Part shown: one piece after another, positions 17,592 through 25,729 of the stretch
How the letters are laid out: every line of letters starts with the position of its first letter
Position numbering within the stretch: the stretch's first letter is position 1
Origin: Armatimonadota bacterium
GTDB lineage: Bacteria; Armatimonadota; JAAZEB01
NCBI GenBank assembly: GCA_012512505.1
Contig: JAAZEB010000263.1
Span: 1 to 33,617, forward strand
DNA length: 33,617 nucleotides
Reading direction: 5' to 3'
Program-made: the position numbers and the translations under genes
The notes under the pieces: model-generated
What the model saw: only the letters and a program-made list of their open reading frames with translations
What the model was told of the DNA's origin: nothing
Databases searched by the model: none

Positions 17592-18611
17592 ATGAAGAAG
17601 GCTGTGATGCTGGGCGGGGGTCGGGCCGGGGTCGTCACGGTGCCCGATCCCTGCCCGAAAGAGGACTGGGCGCTCGTCAAGGTGCACGTGGCGCCGATGT
17701 GTGCCGAGTACAAGGCGTATCAGGCCGGTGACGCCGGCGATGGCTTCGGCCACGAGGCAGCCGGCGAAGTGGTGGCCGTGGCCCAGCCCTGCGGCGTGTC
17801 GGTGGGCGACCGCGTGGTGGTGATGCCCCTTTACCCGTGTGGCCGATGCCCGCTCTGCCGTGCCGGCGAGTACATCCACTGCGAGCACCCTTACGACTTC
17901 GCGGCGTTCACCGGCGCGCCGGACGGCTGGGCGACGATGGCGCAGTACGTGCTGAAGCCGGCCTGGCTGCTGCCGAAGATCCCGGACGACCTCAGCTACG
18001 AGCACGCGGCGATGGCCTGCTGCGGCCTTGGCCCCACCTTCGGCGCTTGCGACCGGATGGCTGTCAGCACTTTCGATACGGTGCTGATCACCGGGATGGG
18101 GCCGGTGGGTTTGGGCGGGGTCATCAACGCCCGCTACCGTGGCGCCCGCGTTCTGGCGGTGGAGGCGCATCCCTGGCGTGCCGAGCGCGCCCGGCGGCTG
18201 GGGGCGGAGGCGGTGATCGACCCGCGCCGGGAGGATGCCCTGCGGCAAATCCTGGACCTCACCGGCGGCGTGGGGGTGGACAAGGCGATCGACTGTGCCG
18301 GGGTGCCGGCGGCCCATCGCCTCTGCATTGACGCCACCCGCCGCCAGGGGCAGGTGGCCTTCGTCGGCGAGTGCCTGGAGCAAACCCCGGTGCGCGTCAG
18401 CCCAGACCTGATCCGCAAGGGCCTGACGCTGCACGGCGTCTGGCACTACAACCTGGCGCGCGTGCCGGCGATCATGCAGGTGATCCGCGCCTCCCGCGCC
18501 GCGCTCGACCTCCTGATCAGCCACACGTTTCCCCTCGACCGGGTGGAGGACGCCTGGAGGCTGCAGGCTTCTGGCGAGTGTGCCAAGGTGCTGCTCAAGC
18601 CCTGGGAGTAG
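17592..18611 (+). CDS. Zinc-dependent alcohol/sugar dehydrogenase (MDR family)
   Basis: This 339-aa medium-chain dehydrogenase oxidises a secondary alcohol or polyol with NAD(P). The catalytic zinc site uses Cys37 (APMCAEY) and His54-Glu55 (GFGHEAAGE). The structural zinc site is CGRCPLCRAGEYIHC (Cys83, 86, 89, 97). The Rossmann fold has GMGPVGLGG, and an acidic residue follows at VLAVEAH, which favours NAD. It resembles sorbitol/threonine-type dehydrogenases. GGAGGGG lies close to the ATG; the frame is open upstream but overlaps the preceding gene region without conserved sequence. It is probably co-transcribed with the enolase-superfamily gene. Its stop is only 9 nt from the stop of the convergent peptidase/nucleotidyltransferase gene, leaving no room for a terminator. 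Confidence 0.93.
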   Translation: MKKAVMLGGGRAGVVTVPDPCPKEDWALVKVHVAPMCAEYKAYQAGDAGDGFGHEAAGEVVAVAQPCGVSVGDRVVVMPLYPCGRCPLCRAGEYIHCEHPYDFAAFTGAPDGWATMAQYVLKPAWLLPKIPDDLSYEHAAMACCGLGPTFGACDRMAVSTFDTVLITGMGPVGLGGVINARYRGARVLAVEAHPWRAERARRLGAEAVIDPRREDALRQILDLTGGVGVDKAIDCAGVPAAHRLCIDATRRQGQVAFVGECLEQTPVRVSPDLIRKGLTLHGVWHYNLARVPAIMQVIRASRAALDLLISHTFPLDRVEDAWRLQASGECAKVLLKPWE

Positions 18612-18620
18612 GCTCTCCGT

Positions 18621-20363
18621 TCAGGCAGCCTTGCGCGTGCCGATCACCCGGCGAAGGTCGCCGACGGCGCGGCGGAGACGAGCCGGGCGGAACAGGAAGG
18701 CCAGGTACCGCCAGGGGGAGCCGCGCAGCGGACGGATTGTCGCGATCGCCGTCGGGCCGGGTAGGAAGGTTTGCTGGATGCGGCGTAGCCGCCAGCGGAA
18801 GGGCAGGAAGGGGAATTGGCGCCCGAGAACTGCCAGGCGGTTTCCCACGAGGCCAGGACGGGGGATCGGGCTGCCCGTGCCTGCCCGGCGTCGCTCGAGC
18901 GTGGGGGCATCGGGGCAGAGCGCGGCGATCACCGTTTCCGGCACCGGCGCCTGAAGATACTCCCGCACCCACCACAGCGTGTGCCCCACCACGAGGCTTG
19001 CCCTGGCCGCCCGTGCGCGCGCGATCACCAGGTCCCAGTCCACCGCGTGCTGCTTCGTCAGCTCCGCCACGTCGCAGAAGCCATGCAGGCTCAGCGCGCC
19101 GTGCTGGAAGAAGTGCAGGGCCAGGTAGACCAGGTTGTCCTCCACCGCCAGGATGTGCGCGGGCGCGCCGGCAATCGTCACCTGCCGCGACCGTTGCCAC
19201 ATCGCGGCAACATCGAGCTGGAACGGGCGGTGCGGCCCGGCGAGGCACCAGTGGGCCTCAACCGGACTGGCCGCCTGGGGATGCGTGAAGCTCAAGTGGT
19301 GACCAACGCGCTCCTGCGGTGCGCGCGTGGCTGGATCGGCTTGGCGGGGGCTGTAGCCCAGGCTGGTGAGCAGCGCCTCGACGCGGGGGAGCTGCCCCGG
19401 AGGCGCCAGCACGTCCAGATCCGACATCGGGCGCAGGCCAAAGCTCCCGTAGACCAGCTCGGCGAGCGCGGCACCCTTCAGGACAACCAGCGGCTGGCCG
19501 GCTTCGGCCGCTGCCATCAGCAGAGAGCGCAGTTGGCCGCGCAACCGGAGGCCACGCAGGGCGGCGGCGTGGGCAAAGCGCTGAAGAACGGCTCGCTGCG
19601 GCTCCGGCACGGCCTGCCTGAGACCCTGCTCCTGGAGGTGGTGGTACAACAGCGGTCCAAGGCCCTGGTCACACGCGACCCGGAGAACGGCGGACCAGTC
19701 GACCCGCCCGGTGACGAGGGCGGCAAACGCCTCCCGCTCGTCCGCCGGGAGCCGAACCCGCGCGGCCAGCAGCAGCAGGCGGGCCTCGGCGGTAAGCTCC
19801 GGCCGGGCAGCGGAGACAGGGTGGCAGCCTGCCCAGAGGCGGAGGAAGGCGCGCAGAGGGAGAGCGGCCGCTATTCTCCCGGCCCGGCGCAGAACCCGAG
19901 CCGGGATGCGTTTGCTTCGCCGCAGGCCGCGGGGCGCCAGCCGCCCCAAGGCACCGTAGAACAGTGACTGCCAGCGTGAGAGCACGGCTGCCCCCACGGC
20001 CAGCCAGGCGGAGCCGCGGCCGTCCAGCCGCACGACGCGACCGCCACGGTGGATGGCGACAACCCTGGCGATCACCTGGTTGGAGAGGATCGGGGCATCA
20101 CAGGCGCGAGCGCGGTCGCCCTTCGTGATCAGTTGGCGCGGGGCATCCGGGCGGCCCCGATGCATTGCCACGATGCGGTGGGCGATGCTGACGCCGCCAG
20201 CCCGGAACACCACCACGTCGCCGAGGCGCAGCGCGCGCGGGAGCAGCTCCACTTCGAGGCGATCCCCCGGCTGGAGCAGGGGCATCATGCTGCCGCCGGT
20301 GACCGGAAGCGTGGCGGCGGGCTCTGCCCCGGTGTCCGGCGCGGGGGGTGCCTGCAACTCCAT
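18621..20363 (-). CDS. Fusion: S24/S26 peptidase + NTP_transf_5 nucleotidyltransferase
   Basis: This 580-aa protein joins two domains. Residues 18-105 are an S24/S26 (SipW-like) peptidase: GGSMMPLLQPGD gives nucleophile Ser25, SIAHRIV gives His62 in place of the usual Lys, and LITKGD (78-83) with Asp89 follows. There is no N-terminal membrane anchor. Residues about 190-560 look like the NTP_transf_5 family: VLKGAALAELVYG (294-306) and RPMSDLDVL (311-319), with metal-binding-type Asp315 and Asp317. A basic linker (about 140-165) separates them. Both domains are often encoded as separate neighbours near PqqD and HprK-like genes. The frame opens to 20561, but that part overlaps the pseudopilin gene; ATG 20363 leaves a 37-nt gap. 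The Shine-Dalgarno is weak. Possible roles are leader removal plus nucleotidyl transfer to the peptide; this is inference. Confidence 0.82.
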   Translation of the reverse strand: MELQAPPAPDTGAEPAATLPVTGGSMMPLLQPGDRLEVELLPRALRLGDVVVFRAGGVSIAHRIVAMHRGRPDAPRQLITKGDRARACDAPILSNQVIARVVAIHRGGRVVRLDGRGSAWLAVGAAVLSRWQSLFYGALGRLAPRGLRRSKRIPARVLRRAGRIAAALPLRAFLRLWAGCHPVSAARPELTAEARLLLLAARVRLPADEREAFAALVTGRVDWSAVLRVACDQGLGPLLYHHLQEQGLRQAVPEPQRAVLQRFAHAAALRGLRLRGQLRSLLMAAAEAGQPLVVLKGAALAELVYGSFGLRPMSDLDVLAPPGQLPRVEALLTSLGYSPRQADPATRAPQERVGHHLSFTHPQAASPVEAHWCLAGPHRPFQLDVAAMWQRSRQVTIAGAPAHILAVEDNLVYLALHFFQHGALSLHGFCDVAELTKQHAVDWDLVIARARAARASLVVGHTLWWVREYLQAPVPETVIAALCPDAPTLERRRAGTGSPIPRPGLVGNRLAVLGRQFPFLPFRWRLRRIQQTFLPGPTAIATIRPLRGSPWRYLAFLFRPARLRRAVGDLRRVIGTRKAA

Positions 20364-20400
20364 CGTCTGTCGTGTTGCCTTTCTGAACCCGGCGTCTGCC

Positions 20401-21066
20401 TCAGTAGATGCGAACGTGCGTTGCGGTGTAGTAGCCGTCGGCCCGCACCGTCCGCACGTGCCCGTCGGCGAAGAGCAGGTTGGCATTCCGACGGTGCCAG
20501 GCAGCGGCATCCACAAACACGTTGATCTCGGCTGGTCGCGGCAGCGACGGCACCGAGACATGACTGAGCGCCAGCTCCGTGCGGTAGATGTAGCTGGTGC
20601 CGAAGCTCTCGAACACCGAGGTGCAGTTGGGCGTATAGCGCCACCCGATGTCGCCGGGGCAGTGCCACACGCGCGGCTCGCCGGACAGGTAAGGGAGCAG
20701 CACCTGGTCGATGTTGGTGTTGGTCGGGTGTGCCGCGATCAGGCGCAGCACCTGCTCGTGGTACGACTCACCGGTCCACGGGTTGTAAGCGTTGCGCCAC
20801 TGGTTAGGGTTCAGGCGGTCAGTGGGATCCAGCCCATAGGGAAAGAGGCAGTCGTAGTCCTCGTGGTAGAGCTGGATCGCCTGCCCAAGCTGGCGCAGGT
20901 TGGAGGTGCAGGTGGCCTGCCGGGCGCTGTGCCGGGCGGAGGCCAGCACCGGCAGCAGCATCGCCGCCAGTAGGCTGAGGATGGCCACCACCACCAGCAG
21001 CTCGATCAGTGTAAACCCTGCTCGGCCGCTGCCACTCCCCTTGGCCCAGCCAGTCCGTGCCCTCAT
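20401..21066 (-). CDS. Type IV pseudopilin-like protein with H-X9-DG motif
   Basis: This 221-aa protein starts with a prepilin leader and a GFTLIELLVVVAILSLLAAM segment (residues 17-36), cleaved before Phe by prepilin peptidase. Near the C-terminus is HRRNANLLFADG, an exact H-X9-DG motif. This is the DUF1559-type architecture abundant in Planctomycetes, Armatimonadota and Lentisphaerae, where many paralogs per genome are usual. The globular part has conserved-looking QLGQAIQLYHEDYD, and a WHCPGD segment typical of the family. The start at ATG 21066 is set by the prepilin motif; GGAG lies 14 nt upstream. It follows the small peptide gene by 74 nt on the same strand. The paralogs' functions are mostly unknown; it probably sits in the inner membrane facing outward. 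Confidence 0.92.
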   Translation of the reverse strand: MRARTGWAKGSGSGRAGFTLIELLVVVAILSLLAAMLLPVLASARHSARQATCTSNLRQLGQAIQLYHEDYDCLFPYGLDPTDRLNPNQWRNAYNPWTGESYHEQVLRLIAAHPTNTNIDQVLLPYLSGEPRVWHCPGDIGWRYTPNCTSVFESFGTSYIYRTELALSHVSVPSLPRPAEINVFVDAAAWHRRNANLLFADGHVRTVRADGYYTATHVRIY

Positions 21067-21140
21067 CTCCCCATGCGGATCTCCGCCCGGCACACCCGGC
21101 GCCGCCTGCCCTATGGCCGGCAGCGCCGCAACCGCCGCGG

Positions 21141-21341
21141 CTAGAGTTGCTCTAGCATCTCCAGAACATCCGTGTCCATCGTGTCGAAGCTGAACCCTGT
21201 CCAGCACGCCCGGACCGGCCCCAGCCGCTGCAGCAGTTCTTCCTCCGAGTAGAGGATGACCTGCGGTGGGGTATAAGGCAACCGTTCCTCCACCGGCTCC
21301 GCCGTGGGGGTATTGGCACTGGGGTGTCTGTTGTCTGTCAT
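21141..21341 (-). CDS. Candidate RiPP precursor peptide (66 aa)
   Basis: This is a 66-residue peptide with a strong Shine-Dalgarno (AAGGAG, 7 nt before the ATG), so translation is likely. Residues 1-20 are polar and probably unstructured. Then comes YTPPQVILYSEEELLQRLGP (23-42), which has the look of a RiPP recognition sequence: a Pro-containing beta strand that could add to a PqqD-like fold, followed by an acidic helix. The C-terminal part, RACWTGFSFDTMDTDVLEML, has a single Cys (46), aromatic residues and several Asp/Thr. There is no GG cleavage motif and no signal peptide. It lies 54 nt after the C25 peptidase gene and upstream of the pseudopilin and peptidase/nucleotidyltransferase genes. 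That it is the substrate of the radical SAM enzyme about 6.5 kb upstream in the same run of genes is inference. Confidence 0.7.
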   Translation of the reverse strand: MTDNRHPSANTPTAEPVEERLPYTPPQVILYSEEELLQRLGPVRACWTGFSFDTMDTDVLEMLEQL

Positions 21342-21395
21342 CAGGATGCTCCTTCCTCAGCACACGAATGGCCCGCGAAGGGGCGTGACTTCTGT

Positions 21396-23642
21396 TCATT
21401 CCGATTGGGTGCCCGGCTGGCTGGCGTTGCCCGCGGCGGCGGGCCAGCGCAGGCGAAGCGCGGGATCGCCCAGCAAGACGTAGGTCTCTACTGGATCCCA
21501 GCGCTCCCAGCTCCGTGAGGTGATGAAGACCCGCCGCGCCTCGCGGAAGGCGACGCCGATCGGGGTTTCCCGGTGCTCCAGCAGGTAGGGCACCAGTTCC
21601 CGCGCTAGGTCGAGCCCGCCCATCCGCGATGGCGAGATGCAGGCAATGGCCCCACCCTGGGCCGAGAGCAGCAGGCTTTCGGCCAGGCAGTGTGTGCCCG
21701 GGGTGTCTGGCCGGTCGAACCACCCGGTGAAGCAGGTGATATCGATGCACAGCGGCGGCAGGGCAGACGCCGGTGCCTTCTGCAGGTCGCGCGCTTCCAG
21801 CACCTTTTGCCCCGCCCAGTAGCGGTCGCCGCCGTGCCCATGGTAGACCAGCAGAACACCCCCCTCCTTCAAAAAGCGCTGCACCCGGGGGGTGAACGTT
21901 TGGCGAACCAATCGCGTGCGCTCGTTATTGGGCAGCTTGGGGTCTACCGTCCGCAGCGCCAGGACTTCTGCTTCCACCTGCGCCTGGCGGCACTGCTCGG
22001 CCAGGCGTTCGATGCTGCGCTCGAAAAGACCCACCGTCGTGTTGTTGGTCTCGTGGTCGGCCACCAGGAGGGCACGCGCCGGGCCCGCCGGGGGTTCGCC
22101 CTGCTCGTAGCGCAGGATCTTGGCGACCACGGCGGCCGTCTCCTCCGGGGTGCGCACCGGCAGCCGTCCCACCGCCAGCTCTGGCTGGTGGTCGTCATCC
22201 ACGCAGCCGAAGTACCAGTCGGTCGCCGGGGGGATGTTGCCCGAGACCGGCGCCAGGTAGGAGGGCACCAGGTTGGGCACGCCCGTCTTCCGATAGTCGC
22301 GGTAATCGTAGTTGGCGTCGCCCACCAGCAGCAGGAAGCCGGGCGCCGGCTTTTGCCACCGCTGGGAGGCATAGCGCACGAAGGTCCGGATGGCCGCCGG
22401 GGTAAACACCCCCTCGCCGAACTCGTCGTAGATCTCGCTGACGGGGGCCACGTAGACGCGCATCCCCTGCTGACGGCGCCACTCCAGCAGCGGCTGCAGT
22501 GCCGGGATCAGCGCGTCCGCCGCAACCACCAGGTAATCGGCCCCCAGCGCGGGGTCGCGCAGCCCGGAAGGCTCGTCTTTCCGCACCCAGAGGGGGGAGT
22601 ATGGTTCGCGGCTGGCCAGGATGCGGCGTCCGGCCCCGGGCGCGAGCAGGGTCAGCGCCTGCTGCCGTGTCACCCCTGTCAGGCGCACTGGCGCGAGCGG
22701 CTGGCTGACATCCAGCAGGATCGGCTGGGGTCCGAGGCCGGCGATGGCGTAGGTCGCCTGCCGGTTTGCCCCTTTTGGGGTGCGGAGTTCGAGCTGGCTT
22801 CCGGTCAGCGTCAGTTGACGCGGGTAGGTGAGCTCCACCCAGTCCAGGAAGACCTGGTCTACCTCGCCGGCAGCGGTGTCTCCCGGGCACTCAATGGCAA
22901 GGGTGTTCTGCCCCGCCCGGATCGCACCCGCCGGGAGGTCTGCGGTGATGCGGTGCTCTACCTGGCCGTCCCAGGTGGCGTCCTCCAGCAGCCGTCCATT
23001 CCAGAACACACGGGTGTGGTGGTCTGGGTTGGCGGTGAAGGAGAGCGTGTTGCCAAACAGCGAGACCACCAAGCGGCCGGCCGCGTTGGCGGCGGGCTGC
23101 GGTGGTGTGATGGTGAACTCCTGGCGCTGCTTGGCGGGGACCAGGCGCCAGAACCAGTGTGGCACCTTTTCCGGTTGGGCGGCATAGAACAGCTTGCCGT
23201 AGGTGCGGTTCTCCTCGAAGCGGACGGTGGTCGACACGGCGCGCGCCGCACGGCCGTTCCCTTTGGGGGGAGCGGCCGTGCGAGAGGCAATGCGCCGACC
23301 TGGCGGACCCCCGTAGGCCAGCCAGTAGACGTTTGTGTCGGTGTACTCGGTATCCAGGCCCTCGCCATAGAAGAGGAGCGCGTCGCCAGGATCAAAGCGT
23401 CCGTCGGCCGCTCCCGTCACCAGGAGGGCCACCGGACGCCCGCCGCAGCCAGCGCGGATCGTGCGCGGGTTGACCTTCGCCAGCGGCAGGCCCGCCGCCG
23501 CCAGCTCGGCGCCCGTTACCCGGTAAAGCCCGGTGCGGTTCACCCCGATCTTCCAGTGGCCGTCGGCGTGCGCGCCGGCCGCGGACAGCAGCAGCCCTAC
23601 TGCTCCGACGATCCATCCGGTTCGCGTTGCCATTCTGGTCAC
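21396..23642 (-). CDS. Secreted C25 (gingipain-like) cysteine peptidase
   Basis: This 748-aa exported protein has a signal peptide (GWIVGAVGLLLSAAGAHA, about residues 9-26). A beta-rich N-terminal region includes a carbohydrate-binding-like sandwich (about 140-270). The caspase-like C25 peptidase domain covers about 365-740. The catalytic pair is His603 in VYHGHGGDRYW and Cys637 in CIDITCFTGW; their 34-residue spacing matches gingipains. The end, VLLGDPALRLRW, is typical of the family. There is no type IX secretion C-terminal domain, so export is probably by Sec alone. I chose GTG 23642 because AGGAG lies 5 nt upstream; ATG 23633 is the alternative. The gene lies directly upstream of the precursor-like peptide and could process that or surface proteins. 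Confidence 0.9.
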   Translation of the reverse strand: MTRMATRTGWIVGAVGLLLSAAGAHADGHWKIGVNRTGLYRVTGAELAAAGLPLAKVNPRTIRAGCGGRPVALLVTGAADGRFDPGDALLFYGEGLDTEYTDTNVYWLAYGGPPGRRIASRTAAPPKGNGRAARAVSTTVRFEENRTYGKLFYAAQPEKVPHWFWRLVPAKQRQEFTITPPQPAANAAGRLVVSLFGNTLSFTANPDHHTRVFWNGRLLEDATWDGQVEHRITADLPAGAIRAGQNTLAIECPGDTAAGEVDQVFLDWVELTYPRQLTLTGSQLELRTPKGANRQATYAIAGLGPQPILLDVSQPLAPVRLTGVTRQQALTLLAPGAGRRILASREPYSPLWVRKDEPSGLRDPALGADYLVVAADALIPALQPLLEWRRQQGMRVYVAPVSEIYDEFGEGVFTPAAIRTFVRYASQRWQKPAPGFLLLVGDANYDYRDYRKTGVPNLVPSYLAPVSGNIPPATDWYFGCVDDDHQPELAVGRLPVRTPEETAAVVAKILRYEQGEPPAGPARALLVADHETNNTTVGLFERSIERLAEQCRQAQVEAEVLALRTVDPKLPNNERTRLVRQTFTPRVQRFLKEGGVLLVYHGHGGDRYWAGQKVLEARDLQKAPASALPPLCIDITCFTGWFDRPDTPGTHCLAESLLLSAQGGAIACISPSRMGGLDLARELVPYLLEHRETPIGVAFREARRVFITSRSWERWDPVETYVLLGDPALRLRWPAAAGNASQPGTQSE

Positions 23643-23647
23643 GTCTA

Positions 23648-23995
23648 CTCCTGCTTCCTGGTTGCTTGGGTTACTTCCCGCGTTTCCCCCGGGAACTGGC
23701 GGCCGGTGCCGAGACAGAGACCGGCGCCAGGCGCTGCACCCGGCCCGAGGTGTGCCGCACTTCCAGGCAGTAATACTGCCCTGCCCGGCCCCGCGCGCCG
23801 CCGTCCACAAAGCGGCAGGTACGCGACCCGGGGGGAATCAGCCGGGGGGTGACCCGGGTGAACGGACCCTCCAGGCGGGCCGCGCGCAGCACATGGTAGC
23901 CGGCGACATCGCTGCCTTCCTCGGGCGTCCACTCGACGGTTACCTTGCCGGAGGGCGCCCGGGTGGCACGCAGACGCCCCACCGCGGCCGCCAGG
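23648..23995. repeat. Direct repeat, copy 1 (348 bp)
   Basis: This segment aligns without gaps to 25382-25729 (offset 1734 bp). I count about 15 mismatches over 348 positions. It covers the last 108 codons of one IPT/FN3 gene plus the following spacer. The upstream parts of the two genes are far more divergent. Confidence 0.93.
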
Positions 23996-24957
23996 GGTTC
24001 CCCAACGGCGAAGGCGTTCTTCAGTTCGCCCGAGTCATTCGTGCCCGGGTAATCGACGACGATGTTGTAGATGCCCTCCGTTTTGCCTAGGAGGTCAAAC
24101 GTGCCGGTGATCTGGGTGTTGTCCGGCGACACGGTGACGTTGGTGGCAGTGATCTTGGAAGACTCGTCCCCCTCCAGATACATGTGCAGGGTTGCGCCCT
24201 CGTAGAAGTGGGCGCCGGTCACGGTGACATCCTGCGGTCCGGTGTTCGGGGCGGCCTGGGGAACCACTTTCTCGATCTGAGGCCGGAACACCAAGCGTAC
24301 GACCGGTTGCAGGTTGGTTCCCTCTGGCCCGGGCCAGCCCCCGCCTTCCTCCATGACAGTGGCATAGAGGGTCCGCTCCGTGCCCAGGCCTGAGGCCGCG
24401 CAGGTGGCTGCGGGTGTGCTAGTGGTGTTGTTCTCCAAGGCGAACCCGATCAGCAGGTTTCTCACACCATCATACGTGAACGGCGTGGTGAAGTCGAAGC
24501 GGAGCCAGCCCGTTTGGCTCACGGATATATTCCCTGAGTAGACCAGCGGCCATGGATCCCCTGTATCATCATCTGGCCAGATGGGCACATTCATCTCCGT
24601 ATGGTCCATCTGTATCTCAAACTGCCCGCTCAATGGCGCCGGGAGTTCGGTCACGTTCAGCTCCAGGGCGACGATCTCGCCCCCCCTGCCGATCTCATTC
24701 TGGAGATAGACAGACAGGGTGCGGGCTGCGGAAACCGCCGTGTTGAGGGGGTACTCCCAAGTTGTCGGGGTACCGCTTTCGCCGATCACCTTCCCTTGCG
24801 CGGCGGCGGGGCGAGTGCCAGCGCAGAGGAGGGCGCCCAGGGCCAGGAGCAGGATCCCGGTCAGGCGGCGGCCAGGCGCGCGGCGCGCCACGGGAGCGCA
24901 CCGGAGGAATGCGCGTCCGGCGGGCCGGACGCAACCTTGTGGCAGGAACAGGTGCAT
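23671..24957 (-). CDS. Secreted IPT/TIG + FN3 domain protein (copy A)
   Basis: This 428-aa exported protein has a long basic N-terminal region with a hydrophobic core (GILLLALGALLCAG, 34-47) and a likely cleavage site near AAAQ (51-54). A jelly-roll-like domain follows (about 58-225, with GWLRFDFTTPFTYDG). An IPT/TIG immunoglobulin-like domain covers about 228-318, and an FN3-like domain about 323-415, ending in a basic tail (SSRGKRGK). Such proteins usually mediate surface binding or adhesion. AAGGAGGT lies 7 nt before ATG 24957, which fixes the start. It is a paralog of the gene at 25405, with which it shares its ribosome site, first residues (MHLFL) and an almost identical C-terminal block (321-428). 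The C25 peptidase gene follows after 28 nt. Confidence 0.85.
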   Translation of the reverse strand: MHLFLPQGCVRPAGRAFLRCAPVARRAPGRRLTGILLLALGALLCAGTRPAAAQGKVIGESGTPTTWEYPLNTAVSAARTLSVYLQNEIGRGGEIVALELNVTELPAPLSGQFEIQMDHTEMNVPIWPDDDTGDPWPLVYSGNISVSQTGWLRFDFTTPFTYDGVRNLLIGFALENNTTSTPAATCAASGLGTERTLYATVMEEGGGWPGPEGTNLQPVVRLVFRPQIEKVVPQAAPNTGPQDVTVTGAHFYEGATLHMYLEGDESSKITATNVTVSPDNTQITGTFDLLGKTEGIYNIVVDYPGTNDSGELKNAFAVGEPLAAAVGRLRATRAPSGKVTVEWTPEEGSDVAGYHVLRAARLEGPFTRVTPRLIPPGSRTCRFVDGGARGRAGQYYCLEVRHTSGRVQRLAPVSVSAPAASSRGKRGK

Positions 24958-25039
24958 CGGTGGAACCTCCTTCTTCACTCGCCACTGCCGGCAGAGCGCA
25001 AGCGCCGCGCGCCGGCAGCGGCCGGTACCATTGCGGTGC

Positions 25040-25390
25040 CCGGCAGGTAGACCCGGCCTTCGAGGGTGGCCGGGCTCCTTCCCACCCGGCTGGCCCCCGC
25101 CGGGAGCATCGCGCGGACGCGGTGCCTCCCCCGGCCGTTCCTGGTAGCGTCCTTCCACTGCCAACCGTTGGCGAGCCCGCGGGGATGGTGATCCAGGCTC
25201 GCGGCAAAGGGGAGTGTGCTGCCGCGAAGCAAGACCACCGGGCGGTCGGCCGTGTTGGCGACTAGCTTCGGCAACAAGCGAGCGGACTCCTCGCGCTCCT
25301 TGTGCATGCACCAATAACAGAATCGACCGGGTCTCCGTTCCGGTTGGGTGCCGCCGCGGGTCGCGGACCGGGTTACGCCTGCTCCTGCTT
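25040..25390 (-). pseudogene. Decayed remnant of a second C25 peptidase gene
   Basis: The 447-nt space between the two IPT/FN3 genes holds a relic of the C25 gene. Just after the stop at 25405, the sequence matches the C25 start region, including the AGGAG site, but the GTG start is GTA (25374-25376) and the ATG position reads TCC. After a deletion of roughly 170 codons, a second segment (about 25074-25259) encodes ANTADRPVVLLRGSTLPF, DHH, DAT and LPAGA. It aligns to C25 residues about 185-245 (ANAAGRLVVSLFGNTLSF, DHH, DAT, LPAGA). The catalytic domain is absent. A 149-codon open frame (24975-25424) crosses the relic but is not expected to be translated as such. Confidence 0.8.
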
Positions 25391-25729
25391 CCTGGTTGCT
25401 TGGGCTACTTTCTGCGTTTCCCACGGGAACTGGCGGCCGGTGCCGAGACAGAGACCGGCGCCAGACGCTGCACCCGGCCCGAGGTGTGCCGCACCTCCAG
25501 GCAGTAGTACTGCCCCGCCCGGCCCCGCGCGCCGCCGTCCACTAAGCGGCAGGTACGCGACCCGGGGGGAATCAGCCGGGGGGTGACCCGGGGGAACGGA
25601 CCCTCCAGGCGGGCCGCGCGCAGCACATGGTAGCCGGCGACATCGCTGCCTTCCTCGGGCGTCCACTCGACGGTCACCTTGCCGGAGGGCGCCCGGGTGG
25701 CACGTAGGCGCCCCACTGCGGCCGCCAGA
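25382..25729. repeat. Direct repeat, copy 2 (348 bp)
   Basis: Partner of the segment at 23648-23995, aligned without gaps. Weaker similarity continues past its low-coordinate end into the decayed C25 start. This shows that the original duplication covered both the IPT/FN3 and the C25 gene. Confidence 0.93.

Noticed and set aside
21690-23852. 720-codon + strand frame opposite the C25 peptidase
   Set aside because: It lies opposite a gene with intact catalytic motifs and has no recognisable domain of its own.
24975-25424. 149-codon - strand frame between the IPT/FN3 genes as a real gene
   Set aside because: It begins inside the preceding gene, lacks a start with a ribosome site, and is better explained as the decayed C25 relic.
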